Source of the DNA: JAOUEA01 sp963810915
GTDB taxonomy: Bacteria; Actinomycetota; UBA4738; HRBIN12
Assembly (NCBI GenBank): GCA_963810915.1
Contig: CAWEPH010000001.1
Span: forward strand, 186,001 to 250,000
Length of the DNA stretch: 64,000 nt
Direction of reading: 5' to 3'
This document shows positions 42,270 to 52,421 of the stretch, in pieces (within the stretch, counting starts at the first letter, position 1; every line of letters begins with the position of its first letter). Position numbers and translations under genes: made by a program. The notes beneath the pieces are model-generated. The model saw only the letters and a list, made by a program, of their open reading frames with translations. It searched no databases and was not told the DNA's origin.

Positions 42270-43121
42270 GGCTCGCTCCAGAAGCTCGGGCCCACCGGCC
42301 CCGTGAAGTCGCCCTTGGCCCGCAGGACGCCGTCGGTCGCCGACCTCGATCGGCAGCTGGGGGAGCGGCTTGGGCGCCGGGACCGTAGACGGGCTGCGCG
42401 CCGTCCAGGACGTCGAAGGTGGACTGATGGCAGGGGCAGCGCAACTGGTGCTCCGCGGCGAGGTAGAGACCGAGCGGGCACCCTGCGTGCGTGCAGATCT
42501 TGGAGTAGGCCACCAACCCGTCGGGGGCTCCCGCCATCCCCTCCGGGCGGGAGTTGGAGCAGTCCCGGCCCCACGCTGATCAGCACGGCCTGCGAGTCGG
42601 CCGAGCCCTCGAACCCCTCGGGGAAGACCGTCGTGAACGAGTCGGTCTCGAGCGTGTCGCGCCGCACCGGCTCTCCGTCCACGGTGACGAGCCGCGCGCC
42701 AGGGGTCCACTTCGTGGTGGTCAGGGAATCGCCCGGGGCACGACCCAGCGAGCGGATCGGGAAGAGCGCCGCCAGGCCGAGGGCTGCCGCGGCGGCCAGC
42801 AGGAGGCGCGACAGGAACGTGCGGCGACGGATCTCCTCGACGCCGGCCTCCACCGTGTCCGACGCGCTCGTGAGCTCCGCCTCCGTGGGCACGTGGTGGC
42901 GCGGCTGGGTCTCGTCCCTCAGGCCGGCCATCAGCTTCTTGGCCCACAGGGCGAGCCCAGCCCCGATGCCGCCGAGGGCCACCGCCAGCAGGGCGCCCTC
43001 GGCCTGCGTCTGCCCGCCCGCCGCGTAGACGGCGAAGAGGCCGAGCGCAGCCAGGATCGAGAGCGCGAAGCACACCGCGATCAGCCGCTCCGCCCGGCGC
43101 GTGGGGGTGGGTGTCGCTCAC
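42266..43121 (-). CDS. qcrA: Rieske iron-sulfur protein QcrA (four apparent frameshifts)
   Basis: A Rieske subunit of about 283 residues after four +1 corrections (856 nt minus 4 is 284 codons). Order: VSDTHPHA (GTG start overlapping the qcrC stop), helices LIAVCFALSILAALGLFAVY and GALLAVALGGIGAGLAL, a twin-Arg-like RRRTFLSRLLLAAAAALG, then the Rieske fold with CTHAGCPLGLY and CPCHQSTFD, the 2Fe-2S ligands. Shifts are near 43090, 42570, 42392 and 42343. The three-helix form is the actinobacterial type. The iron-sulfur box itself is intact. Confidence 0.85.
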
Positions 43122-43875
43122 GGCTTCGACCCCGTCAGCCGGATCACCAGGATCATGAAGCCCAGCCCGACGACGGCGGCCACGAGGCCCTCGGCCACCG
43201 CTCCCACGCGGCCGAGCTGCAGCCCGCCCTCGTTGCCGTTGTCGCGCACCCACAGCAGGTAGGCGGCGAGCGAGTTCACGTCGTGCTCGGAGAGCGTCCG
43301 CTCGCTGAAGCGCGGCATCACGCCCGGCCCCACCCGGATCGCCTCGCCGATCTGGGTGGGATCGGCCTCGTACAGCGATGGCGCGATCTGGCCGCCCCCC
43401 ACAGAGTCGCCGGTCCCGCCGGCGCCGTGGCAGCCCGGAGCAGTTGGCGAGGAACAGGCCGGCGCCGGTCGGCAGGTCCCCGAGCGCGGTGTCGACGACC
43501 GGGATGGCCGGGCCGCCCGGCGCGATCGACTGCACGTAGGCGATGATCGCGTCCATCTGCTCGCGCGTGAACTTCACCTCCTGGCGCACCGGTTGCGTGC
43601 CGGGGTTGTTCAGCGGCATCCGGCCGGTGCTCAGCATGAAGTCGAGCGAAGCGGCGCCCACGGCGTCCAGCGTCGGGCCGTTCTGCGTGCCCTGCGCCGT
43701 CCAGGCCGTGGCAGGTGGAGCAGCCGGCCTCGTAGAGGTGCTGACCCTCGCGCAGCTGATCGGTCTGCGCGCGCGTCGTGGCCGGTCGGAACGACCAGGC
43801 GATCTGGCCCAGGACCGCCAGGAGCAGGCCCACCCGCAGGATCCGGGAGAGCATGCGGGCCTCGCTCCTCCTCAT
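43118..43875 (-). CDS. qcrC: Diheme cytochrome c subunit QcrC (two apparent frameshifts)
   Basis: A membrane-anchored diheme cytochrome of about 251 residues after two +1 corrections (758 nt minus 2). The N-terminal signal/anchor is RILRVGLLLAVLGQIAW. Heme motif 1 is GCSTCHG; heme motif 2 is reconstructed as CSGCHGAGG. A C-terminal helix (LVAAVVGLGFMILVIRL) anchors it. Shifts lie near 43705 (after heme 1) and 43437 (inside the second heme motif). It passes electrons from QcrAB to CuA of CtaC. ATG 43875 is 4 nt after the ctaE stop. Confidence 0.87.
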
Positions 43876-43879
43876 CGCC

Positions 43880-44461
43880 TCACCGCAGGATGAACAGGGT
43901 CAGGAACAGCGCGATCCACACGCCGTCGACGAAGTGCCAGTAGTAGGCGACCGCGTGCATCCCGTCGACCCGGCCGTCGCGGTAGGCGCCCTGCGCGAGG
44001 CGCCCGAGCACGACGATCATCAGCACGAGCCCGGCCAGCGACGTGGAGCCCGTGCAGGCCGGTCATCGCGTAGTACATCGTCCCGTAGGCGTGCGAGGAG
44101 ACGCTGAAGTCGAGCGTGAGCCAGTCGTAGAGCTCCACGCCGAGGAACGCGGCGCCCAGGAGCATCGTGAGGAGCACGAAGCCCCGCAGCGCGCCGACGG
44201 TCTCGACGCTCGCCCGCCTTCACGCCCAGGTGGAACGTGAGGCTCGAGATCAGCAGCAGGACGGTGCCCGATCGCACCGAGGGGGACCGAGAGCTGGACG
44301 CCGGCGGGCGGCCACGGCGTGGTCTCGGAGCGCAGGCCGAAGTAGGCCGCGAACAGCCCGCCGAAGAAGAGCAGCTCGGAGGCGAGGAACAGGATGGTCC
44401 CGAACAGGACGGGCGGGGCCCGTCGCTCGTCCTCGGGTGCGGTCACGGACGCCTGCGCCAT
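43880..44461 (-). CDS. ctaE: Cytochrome c oxidase subunit III (three apparent frameshifts)
   Basis: A 192-residue subunit III after three +1 corrections (582 nt minus 3 is 193 codons). Recognisable parts: GTILFLASELLFFGGLFAAY, VLLLISSLTFHLGVKAGE, VLLTMLLGAAFLGVELYDWL, AMTGLHGLHV, and the end AYYWHFVDGVWIALFLTLFI. Five helices as in the short actinobacterial form. Shifts are near 44275, 44217 and 44041. It heads the run ctaE-qcrC-qcrA-qcrB-ctaC-ctaD-ctaF and is divergent from ctaG. Confidence 0.87.
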
Positions 44462-44512
44462 GCGCCCCTGTTCTAACACGGACGGCGTCGGCCAACCGGC
44501 GCGCGTGCCAGG

Positions 44513-45395
44513 ATGGGCGGATGGTCGGCGTCGTCGATCCCGCCGTCGGGCGGCCCGGGGACCGTGCTCACCCGGTGGGTCCTCGACCCGTTCACCGTGC
44601 TCGGCGATCCTCGGCGCGGGCTCCCTCTACGCCGCCGGTCTGATCCGGGTGCGCCGCGCCGGACGCACGGTCGATCGCGGCGCGGCCGTGGCGTTCTTCG
44701 CCGGGCTGGGCGTGCTGGTCGCTCGCGCTGATCTCGCCGGTGGACGCCTACGCCGACGTCTCGTTCACCGTGCACATGGCCCAGCACCTGTTCCTCACGC
44801 TGCTCGCGCCGCCGCTGCTGGCGCTCGGCGCGCCCGTCGACGCTCGCGCTGCCGCGCCACGTCCCTGCGGGCCGCGCGCCGTCTCACGCGCGTGATGCGT
44901 GGTCGCGTGGTCGCGTTCCTCGCCCTGCCCGGTGGTGGGATGGCTGCTCTTCGTGGGCGTGCCCTACGCGATCCACTTCTCGCCGCTGTTCGACGCCGCG
45001 CTCCGCTCGCGGCCGATCCACGCCGCTCGAGCACACGCTCTGGATCACGGCGGCGCTGATCTACTGGTGGCCGATCGTGGGGCGCGACCCCACGCCGCAC
45101 CCGATGCGCTACCCCGACGCGCCTGCTCTCGCTCTTCCTCGCGATGCCCGCGATGTCCTTCCTGGCCGTGGCGATCTACCTGGCGAAGGCGCCGCTCTAC
45201 GCCACGTACGCCAACCTGCCCGCGCCCTGGGGACCGGGCGCGCTCGCCTCCCAGCAGGACGCGGCCGTGCTGATGTGGCTGGCGGGGAGCCTCGGGATGA
45301 TGGCGGCGATGCTGATCGTCGCGGTGGCGTGGAAGCGGGACGACGAGGCGCGTCAGCGACGGATCGAGGCCCGCGAAGACGCGCTCGTCACCTGA
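44513..45395 (+). CDS. ctaG: Cytochrome c oxidase assembly factor CtaG (seven apparent frameshifts)
   Basis: A caa3_CtaG-type polytopic membrane protein of about 291 residues after seven +1 corrections (883 nt minus 7 is 292 codons). Key pieces: TRWVLDPFTVL, ISPVDAYADVSFTVHMAQHL (conserved His of the family), AIHFSPLFDAAL, HALEHTLWITAALIYWWP, and FLAMPAMSFLAVAIYLAKAP. Shifts lie near 44603, 44721, 44839, 44864, 44931, 45025 and 45122. Its position divergent to ctaE fits a role in CuB insertion into CtaD. The exact start is uncertain. Confidence 0.82.
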
Positions 45396-45951
45396 ACCGC
45401 ACGACGAACGGGTTCGAGACCGACGCGTCGACCGTCGGCGCGACGACGTGCTGTCCCTCGATGAACCTGTTGGGCCCTTCGAAGACCGTCACGTAGGTCT
45501 CGACTCCTCCCGCGCTCACCGGGGGGGTCGCGACGCGGCACCGGTAGGTCTTCGTTCCCGGATGGTAGCTGCAGGGCGACCTGGCGTCCGCGCCGCCGGG
45601 TGTGCGGCTGGATCGGACGTGCACGGTGAGCCAGGCGATGTCCGTGTCCGATAAGGGTGCGCCGTCTCGGGAGCCGAGGGTGAACTCCACGGTGAAGGTG
45701 CGCTCCCAACCCGGGAGCACGGCTCCGGGGCTCGGCTGCAAGACCTTGAGCACGTAGCCCGTCGTGGGCGTCGGGGCATCGGGCTGGAGGAGCAGCAACA
45801 GCCCCAGGCCGAGACCGAGCACCGCCATCACGAGGAGGCCGATCACGAGTCCTCGAACGGGGTTGATGTAGCTCCCTACGGCGACACGCTCGTCGAGCGG
45901 CTCTACCTCGGGCGCAGACGACGTGGGGGGCTTCGTTTCGGCGGAGGGCAC
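45388..45951 (-). CDS. Membrane-anchored extracytoplasmic protein of unknown function
   Basis: A 187-residue protein with an acidic/Ser/Pro-rich start, one transmembrane helix (about 32-57, GLVIGLLVMAVLGLGLGLLL) and a beta-sandwich-like domain: VLKVLQPSPGAVLPGWER, LTVHVRSSRT, a Cys pair (SPCSYHPGTKTYRCRV), and TYVTVFEGPNRF. It may be an Ig-like domain on the outer face. Frame intact. Its 3' end overlaps ctaG by 8 nt; it is 17 nt upstream of the pyrE stop side, on the same strand. No family recognised. Confidence 0.6.
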   Translation of the reverse strand: MPSAETKPPTSSAPEVEPLDERVAVGSYINPVRGLVIGLLVMAVLGLGLGLLLLLQPDAPTPTTGYVLKVLQPSPGAVLPGWERTFTVEFTLGSRDGAPLSDTDIAWLTVHVRSSRTPGGADARSPCSYHPGTKTYRCRVATPPVSAGGVETYVTVFEGPNRFIEGQHVVAPTVDASVSNPFVVRFR

Positions 45952-45968
45952 CCCCTCAGGATGCTCCC

Positions 45969-46476
45969 TCAGGTGGTGGGTCGCAAGACCGCGACCGCAT
46001 CGACCCCGTAGCCCGCCTCGCGCAGGTGATCCGCTCCTCCGCGGTCGATCGCGAGGATGATGCCGCGCACGTCAGCGCCCGCCTCGGCGAGGACCTCGGC
46101 GGCACGCTGGACCTGGTGGCCCGTCGTGCTCACGTCCTCGATCAGCACGGTGCGCGCGCCCGCCGGGACCTCGCCCTCCACCTGCGCGCGCGTGCCGTAG
46201 GCCTTCGCCTCCTTGCGCACGACCGTCACGGGGCAGGTCGGTCTCGAGCGCGACGGCCGCCACCAGCAGCATCGCGGCGCCCTCGGGCGCGCCCAGCAGC
46301 TGCGTGTCGGGCGGGAGCATGCCGGCCACCTCGTGGGCGAGGTCGCGCAGGAGGTCGGGGCGGGTGAGGAAGCGGAACTTGTCGAAGTAGACGGTGGAGC
46401 GCTTCCCGCTCGAGAGCACGAAGTCCCCGTGGAGCTCGGAGGCCTCGACGAGGCGTCGCACGAGGTCGTCGTTCAT
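45969..46476 (-). CDS. pyrE: Orotate phosphoribosyltransferase (one apparent frameshift)
   Basis: A 168-residue OPRTase converting orotate and PRPP to OMP. SGKRSTVYFDKFRFLTRP and the PRPP-binding loop TVLIEDVSTTGHQVQ are intact. One extra base near 46232 separates ALETDLP from VTVVRKEAKAYGTRA; removal restores the family frame (508 nt minus 1 is 169 codons). ATG 46476 is divergent from pyrD with 21 nt between starts, a natural pyrimidine pair. Confidence 0.9.
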
Positions 46477-46497
46477 GGGCCGGTAGCATACGGGGCG

Positions 46498-47528
46498 ATG
46501 GGTTGGTACCAGGCCGTCGGCCGCCGGGCGTTCTTCGCGATGAAGCCCGAGGCATCCCATCGCACGGCGGGCGCGCTCTTGAGCCTCCCGCTCCCCTGGA
46601 AGCGGCTCGGCGGGGCCGCCGAGGGGCTGGTCCTCGAGACCACCCTCGCCGGGATCCCGCTGCGCAACCCGATCGGCCTCGCGGCGGGCTTCGACAAGAC
46701 CTGCCGGCACCTCGACGCGCTCGGGGAGCTCGGCTTCGGCTACGTGGTGGGCGGCACGATCACGCGCGCGCCGCGCGCCGGCAACGCGAAGCCGCGCATC
46801 GCGCGCTCGCCCCGGCATCGCTCGATGACCAACGCGATGGGTCTGCCGAACCCCGGTGCCGAGCCGGCCGCCGCCAACCTCGCCCGCACGATCGGGGGTC
46901 CCGCGCCGCGGTTCGTGAGCCTCGCCGACGAGGACATCCCCGACGCCGTCTCCTCGCTCGAACTGCTCGCGCCGTCGCAGACGGGGTGGAGCTGAACGCG
47001 AGCTGCCCCAACGTCTCGTGGGGTCGCGACCGCGACCAGGAGGCGCACCTCCGCGCGCTGATCGAGGCCTTCATGGCGCGCACCGACCGCCCGGTGCTCG
47101 TGAAGCTGCCGCCGTTCGTCGACGGACGTGGAGCGGGAGGTGGTGCTCGCGCCAGGCGCGCATCGCGCAGGAGGCGGGCGCCCGCGGTCTCACGTGTTCG
47201 AACACCCGCCTGGTGCAGGACGCGCGCCTGGCGGTCGGGCAAGGGCGGGCTCTCGGGCCGCGCCCTCTGGCCGCAGACGCGCGAGATCGTGGCCGCGGTG
47301 CGGGAGGCCACGGGCGCCGAGATGCCCGTGAACGCCTGCGGGGGGTCTTCACGGCCGACGACGTCCTGGACTGCCTGGACGCGGGCGCGACCACCGTGCA
47401 GATCTACACCGCGCTGATCTACGAGGGTCCCGGCATCGTGGGCGCGCTCACGCGCGGGCTCGGCCTCGGGTCTGCGCGCACCGGGGCGGACCCTCGCAGG
47501 CAACGCCGGAACGGCGCAGCCCGCCTGA
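46498..47528 (+). CDS. pyrD: Dihydroorotate dehydrogenase, class 2 (multiple apparent frameshifts)
   Basis: A quinone-dependent dihydroorotate dehydrogenase of about 342 residues. The N-terminus MGWYQAVGRRAFFAMKPEAS is the membrane/quinone tunnel helix of class 2; NPIGLAAGFDKTC, RSMTNAMGLPNPG, LNASCPNVSWG, KLPPFVD, TCSNTR and TTVQIYTALIYEGP follow. Corrections needed: four insertions (near 47127, 47152, 47240 and 47500) and two deletions (near 46977 and in a G-run at 47340), which give exactly 343 codons. FMN-binding and active-site segments are otherwise intact. The last 25 residues are uncertain. Confidence 0.82.
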
Positions 47529-47615
47529 GCCTTCGCGCCGCCGCGTTGTGTTGCCCCGCGCCTGCGCGTCGTTCAAGATGAGCCCCATCCGTACGAGGGA
47601 CGAGGGGGAGCCCGT

Positions 47616-48735
47616 TTGTCCGGACCTTCCGGCACGTTGATCGACGATGCCCGCACCGCGGCCGGCACGGCCGTCCGGCTCGACGCCGTCGTGAAGCGCT
47701 TCGGCGACTTCACCGCGGTCGACGGGGTGGACCTCGACGTGCGGGAGGGCGAGTTCTTCTCGATGCTCGGCCCGTCGGGCTCCGGCAAGACCACGTGCCT
47801 GCGCATGATCGCCGGGTTCGAGCAGCCCACCGCAGGGACGGATCCTGCTCGGCGGCGCCGACGTCTCGGGCCTGGCGCCCTACCAGCGCGACGTGAACAC
47901 GGTGTTCCAGGACTACGCGCTCTTCCCGCACATGACGGTCATCGAGAACGTCGAGTACGGGCTGCGCGTGAAGAAGGTGCCGGGCGACGAGCGCCGCCGC
48001 CGCGCCGAGGAGGCACTCTCGATGGTGCGCCTGGAGCAGTTCGGCGACCGCAAGCCGGGCCAGCTCTCCGGCGGCCAGCGTCAGCGCGTGGCGCTCGCGC
48101 GCGCGCTCGTGAACCGGCCCAAGGTGCTGCTGCTCGACGAGCCGCTCGGCGCGCTGGACCTGAAGCTGCGCCAGCAGATGCAGATCGAGCTGAAGGAGAT
48201 CCAGCAGGAGGTCGGCCTGACGTTCATCTACGTCACGCACGACCAGGAGGAGGCGCTCACGATGAGCGACCGCCTCGCGGTGTTCAACCACGGGCGCGTC
48301 GAGCAGGTCGGTACGCCGGCCGAGGTCTACGAGCGGCCCTCGACGGGGTTCGTCGCCGGCTTCGTGGGGGTCTCCAACGTGCTGGAGGGTGAGGCCGCGC
48401 ACACCGTGACGGGCGACGCGCAGGCCATCACGATCCGCCCGGAGAAGATCGCGATGGTGGACATGGAGCGGCCGGCGCAGGAGGGGGAGTGCACGGCCAC
48501 CGGCCACGTGCGCGAGGTGATCTACCTCGGCGCGATCACGCGCTACGTCGTGACGCTCGACGCCGGGGGCGAGCTGGTGGTGATGCAGCAGAACCTGTCG
48601 ACGTCGTCGATGGAGGCGCTGCAGGTGCAGGGGCGCGCCGTGCGACTCCTGTGGGAACGCAAGAACAACCGGCCGGTCGAAGAGGCCGCCGGCGCGAACG
48701 AGGGGTCGATGGACCAGGAGGAGGGGCACGGATGA
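47616..48735 (+). CDS. potA: Spermidine/putrescine ABC transporter ATPase (one apparent frameshift)
   Basis: A 372-residue ATPase of the polyamine/iron ABC family. Walker A GPSGSGKTT (about 52), Q-loop FQDYALFPHMTV, signature LSGGQRQRVALARALV, Walker B VLLLDEPLGALDLK and a C-terminal TOBE-type domain. One extra base near 47840 (GGG-A-CGG) interrupts PTAG-RILLGG; 1120 nt minus 1 gives 373 codons. The start is a TTG with GAGGGGGAG upstream. It overlaps potD by 4 nt (ATGA). Confidence 0.88.
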
Positions 48736-49979
48736 AGAGGGTGAGCCGATGGTTGGCGCCGATCGCCGTCTTGGCGATGGTGGCTGCCGCGTGCAGCAAC
48801 AGTGACGACGGGGGCGGCGGCGGCACGAGCGCGTCCCCGGCCAAGACCTACGACACGATCGGGGCGGGCGAGGGCGAGCTCAACCTCGTGGCCTGGAACG
48901 GCTACGTCGAGGACGGCACCAACGACCCGAACTTCGACTGGGTCACGGACTTCGAGAAGGACACCGGCTGCAAGGTGAGCGTGAAGTACGCGGACACCTC
49001 CGACGAGATGGTGACGCTGATGCGCCAGGGCGGCGGCTCCACGTACGACGGCGTCTCCGCCTCGGGCGACGCCTCGAACCGGCTGATCGCCGGCGGCGAC
49101 GTGGCTGCGGTGGACCCGAGCCTGTTCCCGGAGATGTCCAACGTGATCGCGCCGCTGCAGCCGGGCGGCGGACCGCACCAAGCAGTACGTCGTGAACGGG
49201 GTGCAGTACGGCGTGCCGTACATGTACGGCCCCAACTTCCTGATGTACAACACGAAGGTCGTGAAGCCGGCGCCGACGAGCTGGGACGTCGTGTTCGAGA
49301 CCACGCTCAACGGCCAGCCCAACCCGTACGCGGGCAAGATCACGGCCTTCGACGCGCCGATCTACATCGCCGACGCCGCGATGTACCTGAAGGCGCACCA
49401 GCCCGACCTGGGCATCACCGACCCGTACGAGCTCACCAGCGACCAGCTCGACGCCGCCGTGACCCTGCTGAAGCAGCAGGCGACGATGGTCAAGAAGTAC
49501 TGGGCGCTCTACACCGACGAGATCGACGGGTTCGTGAACGGCTCGATGGTGGCCGGCACGGCCTGGCCCGTGAACCTCAGCTACGCGGAGGCGGACGCGC
49601 CCGTCGACGCCGTGGTGCCCTCCGAGGGGGTCACCGGCTGGCTCGACACGTGGATGATCTCCACGAACGCTCCGCACCCGAACTGCATGCTCGAGTGGAT
49701 GAACCACACGCTCGATCCCAACGTGCAGGCGGAGGTCGCGTACTGGTACGGCGCGGCCACGCAGCAACACCAAGGCGTGCCCGATCCTGAAGAAGTCGCT
49801 CGGCAAGGACGCCGACCTCGTGGACACGCTCCGCTACGGGTACTGCGGCGACGCCGCAGTTCCTGAGCTCGATCAACGGCTGGAAGACGCCGACGGCCGA
49901 CTGCGGCGACGATCGGGGCAGCACCTGCATGGACTACTCGGTCTGGCAGCAGAAGTGGACGGAGATCCGCGGCGCGTGA
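48732..49979 (+). CDS. potD: Polyamine-binding lipoprotein PotD (three apparent frameshifts)
   Basis: A periplasmic-type binding protein anchored as a lipoprotein: signal RWLAPIAVLAMVAAACSNS with lipobox VAAAC. The mature part reads LNLVAWNGYVEDG, NFDWVTDFEKDTGCKVSVKY, GVPYMYGPNFLMYNTK and LDTWMISTNAPHPNCMLEWM, as in PotD/PotF proteins. Three extra bases (near 49174, 49764 and 49857) interrupt it; 1248 nt minus 3 is 415 codons, giving about 414 residues. The family cannot separate spermidine from putrescine. A strong hairpin follows before potB. Confidence 0.86.
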
Positions 49980-49993
49980 CGATCGCGCACGTC

Positions 49994-50026
49994 GACCCCC
50001 GGGGCCTTCGAGGGTCCCCGGGGGTC
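49994..50026 (+). terminator. Intra-operon hairpin between potD and potB
   Basis: GACCCCCGGGG and CCCCGGGGGTC form a perfect 11-bp stem with an 11-nt loop, 15 nt after the potD stop and about 40 nt before potB. Such a hairpin could protect the 3' end of the potAD message or partly terminate transcription, raising binding protein over permease. This is inference from position and strength. Confidence 0.5.
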
Positions 50027-50064
50027 CGCGCGCGTCCCGAAGGATCGTCGAGGAGGCTGAGACG

Positions 50065-50967
50065 GTGGCGACGAGCGTCGACACGGCGGCGACCGGCTCC
50101 AATCGACTGTCGGCGTTCTTCTATCGGCACCATTGGGTGAAGCTCGGCGCGCTCCTCGGCTCCGCCGCTGCCGTGGTTCCTGATCTTCTACATCGGGGCG
50201 CTCGCCGTGCTCTTCGTCTCGGCCTTCTGGCACCTCGACGTCTTCACCGGCAAGGTCGTGAAGGAGTTCAGCCTCCAGAACTTCCAGACCCTGTTCACGG
50301 ACCCCGTCTACCGCATCATCACGCTCCGGACGGTGGGGATCGCCGCGGCCGTCACGGTGACCGACATCATCCTCGCGTTCCCGCTCGCCTACTACGCCGC
50401 ACAGGATGGCCTCCGCCCGATCGCGCAACGCGATCCTGTCGCGGTGGTCCTCCCGTTGTGGGCGAACTACGTGGTGCGGGTCTTCGCGTGGCGACTGATC
50501 CTGTCGCCGGGCGGCTTCCTGGCCTGGCTCGTTCGAGCCTCGTCGGGCTCCACGTCGAGGTCGGCGAACTCCGCAGTGGGGGATCTGGCTCACGTTCGTC
50601 TACCTCTGGCTGCCCGTTCACGATGCTGCCGATCTACGCGCTCGCTCGAGCGCGTGCCGGACTCGTTCCTGGAGGCGTCGAGCGACCTCGGTGCCAAGGG
50701 ATGGCTCACGTTCCGGCGGGTCGTCTTCCCCATGATCGTGCCGGGCATCGTGGCGGGGTCGATCTTCTCGTTCTCGCTCACGCTCGGCGACTACATCGCG
50801 CCGTCGTTGGTCGGGAACACGAAGTTCATCGGCAACGTGATCTACGACAGCGTCGGCGTCGCGAACAACGTGCCCGTTCGCGGCCGCGTACGCGCTCGTG
50901 CCCGTGGCCGTGATGGCCGTCTACCTGCTCGCTGGCCAAGCGCGCGGGCGCGTTCGAGGCGCTGTAG
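50065..50967 (+). CDS. potB: Polyamine ABC permease PotB (many apparent frameshifts)
   Basis: An inner-membrane permease of about 298 residues. Recognisable segments: FLIFYIGALAVLFVSAFW, TVTDIILAFPLAYYAA, VAVVLPLWANYVVRVFAWR, the coupling helix EASSDLGAKGWLTFRRVVFP, and IVAGSIFSFSLTLGDYIAPS. About eight insertions and two deletions are needed; net six gives 299 codons. The C-terminus ends AGAFEAL. GTG start with GGCTGAGACG nearby. The AAA-side coupling motif EAxxDLGA is intact. Confidence 0.78.
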
Positions 50968-50977
50968 GAGGGCGAAG

Positions 50978-51844
50978 GTGGAGTCCAGGTTCGCACGCGT
51001 GCATGATCCGGGTCGGGTCGGTGTTCGCGCTGCTGTTCCTGTACGTGCCGCTCGCGCTCGTGTTCGTCTACGCGTTCAACAACCGGATCGGGCAGAAGTG
51101 GCCGATCGACTCGTTCACCACGAAGTACTGGGCGCAGGCGTGGCACAACAGCGATCTCCACGCGGCACTGGCGAACTCCCTGGTGATCGCGTCGGTCGCC
51201 ACGGTGGTCGCGCTGGTCCTCGGGAGCCTCGCCGCGTTCGCCGTCCACCGGTTCCGGTTCTTCGGCAGGAACTCCATCTCGTTCCTCCTGCTGCTGCCGA
51301 TCGCCCTGCCCGGCATCGTCACCGGGATCGCGTTGAACGCGTCGATCAACAACTTCGGGATCACGTTCAGCCTGTACACGATCATGATCGGGCACATCAC
51401 GTTCTGCATCGTGGTCGTCTACAACAACGTGATCGCACGGCTCCGACGGACGCCCACGTCGCTGATCGAGGCCTCGCAGGACCTCGGGGCGGGCGGCTGG
51501 CAGACGTTCCGGTACGTGACGTTCCCGGCGCATCCGCACCGCGCTCGTGGCGGGTGCCCTGCTGGCGTTCGCGCTCTCGTTCGACGAGATCGTCGTGACG
51601 AACTTCACGTCGGGCGCCGAGCTCACGATCCCGAAGTTCATCTACAACAACGTGCGGCTGCCGCAGGAACCGGCCGATCGTGAACGTCGTGGCGGTCGCT
51701 CGTGATCCTCGTGATGTTCATCCCCGTGTACATCGCGCAGCGGCTCGCGGGAGGCGGCGGCGGCGAGGTGGCGTCGATCCGCCGCGAAGGCCCCGCCGAT
51801 ACGTCACGGGGGCCGCGGCGGCGCAGGCCGGGCAGAGCGCCTAG
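50978..51844 (+). CDS. potC: Polyamine ABC permease PotC (frameshifted)
   Basis: The second permease of the transporter. GTG 50978 has AGGAGG upstream and gives VESRFAR, then one extra base before MIRVGSVFALLFLYVPLA. Further segments: IASVATVVALVLGSLAAFAV, LLLLPIALPGIVTGIAL, coupling helix EASQDLGAGGWQTFRYVTFP, and ALSFDEIVVTNFTSG. Four insertions (near 51001, 51531, 51669 and 51700) and one deletion in the tail restore 288 residues. The C-terminal end (about 51780-51844) is uncertain. The stop overlaps the end of the convergent bpa gene. Confidence 0.78.
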
Positions 51845-52368
51845 AGGTACTGGCCGCCGCGGGCGGGGCCGTCCGGCGAGGGCTGACCCTCCTCGGGGTT
51901 CTGCGCCAGCAGCCCGCGGCGTCTGAGCTCCTCGAACTGGGCGCGCGCGGCCGCCTGCTGGGCGAACATCGCGGCCTGGATGCCGTGGAAGAGGCCCTCG
52001 AGCCAGCCCACGAGCTGGGCCTGCGCGACGCGGATCTCGGACTCGCGTCGGCACGCCCTCCAGCGGCGGGGCGAGCTCGCCGAGCTCCTCCTTCAGATCG
52101 TCGGAGAGCACCTCCGAGAGCTCGTTCACGGCGCGCTGGTAGATCTCCGCGAGGCGCCGCCGGCCCGCCTCGTCGAGCGAGGCCTGGCGGGTCTCGTCGA
52201 GCAGCTCGCGCACCATGCTCGCGATCCGCAGGAGCTTGGCCGGCTCGGTGATCGTCTCCGCGGCGGACGCCCCCGCCCCTCGGCGGCGGCCGTCCCTTCG
52301 GCGTCGACGGGCACGGCCTGCACGACGTCGGGTTGCGGGGCCTCGGGAGGGGCGTCGGGTTCGCTCAT
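51841..52368 (-). CDS. bpa: Proteasome activator Bpa-like protein (two compensating frameshifts)
   Basis: Resembles the actinobacterial ATP-independent proteasome activator Bpa. Recognisable parts: a disordered start MSEPDAPPEAPQPD, the helical bundle TITEPAKLLRIASMVRELLD, LAEIYQRAVNELSEVLSDDL, VAQAQLVGWLEGLFHGIQAA and FAQQAAARAQFEELRRRGL, and the C-terminal docking motif GGQYL that in Bpa opens the 20S gate. One deletion in a G-run (near 52280) and one insertion (near 52057) shift the frame and cancel; the length is 176 codons. No proteasome genes are in the window. Confidence 0.85.
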
Positions 52369-52421
52369 GCGGTCAACCTAACACCGGGCGCGGGGGCGGT
52401 TCGGGCGAGGCGACACGCCGT

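Noticed and set aside
38083..42537. A 1484-codon open frame on the minus strand
   Set aside because: It strings together parts of ctaF, ctaD, ctaC and the Rieske gene in mixed frames. High-GC antisense or off-frame stretches stay open by chance; conserved motifs place the real frames elsewhere.
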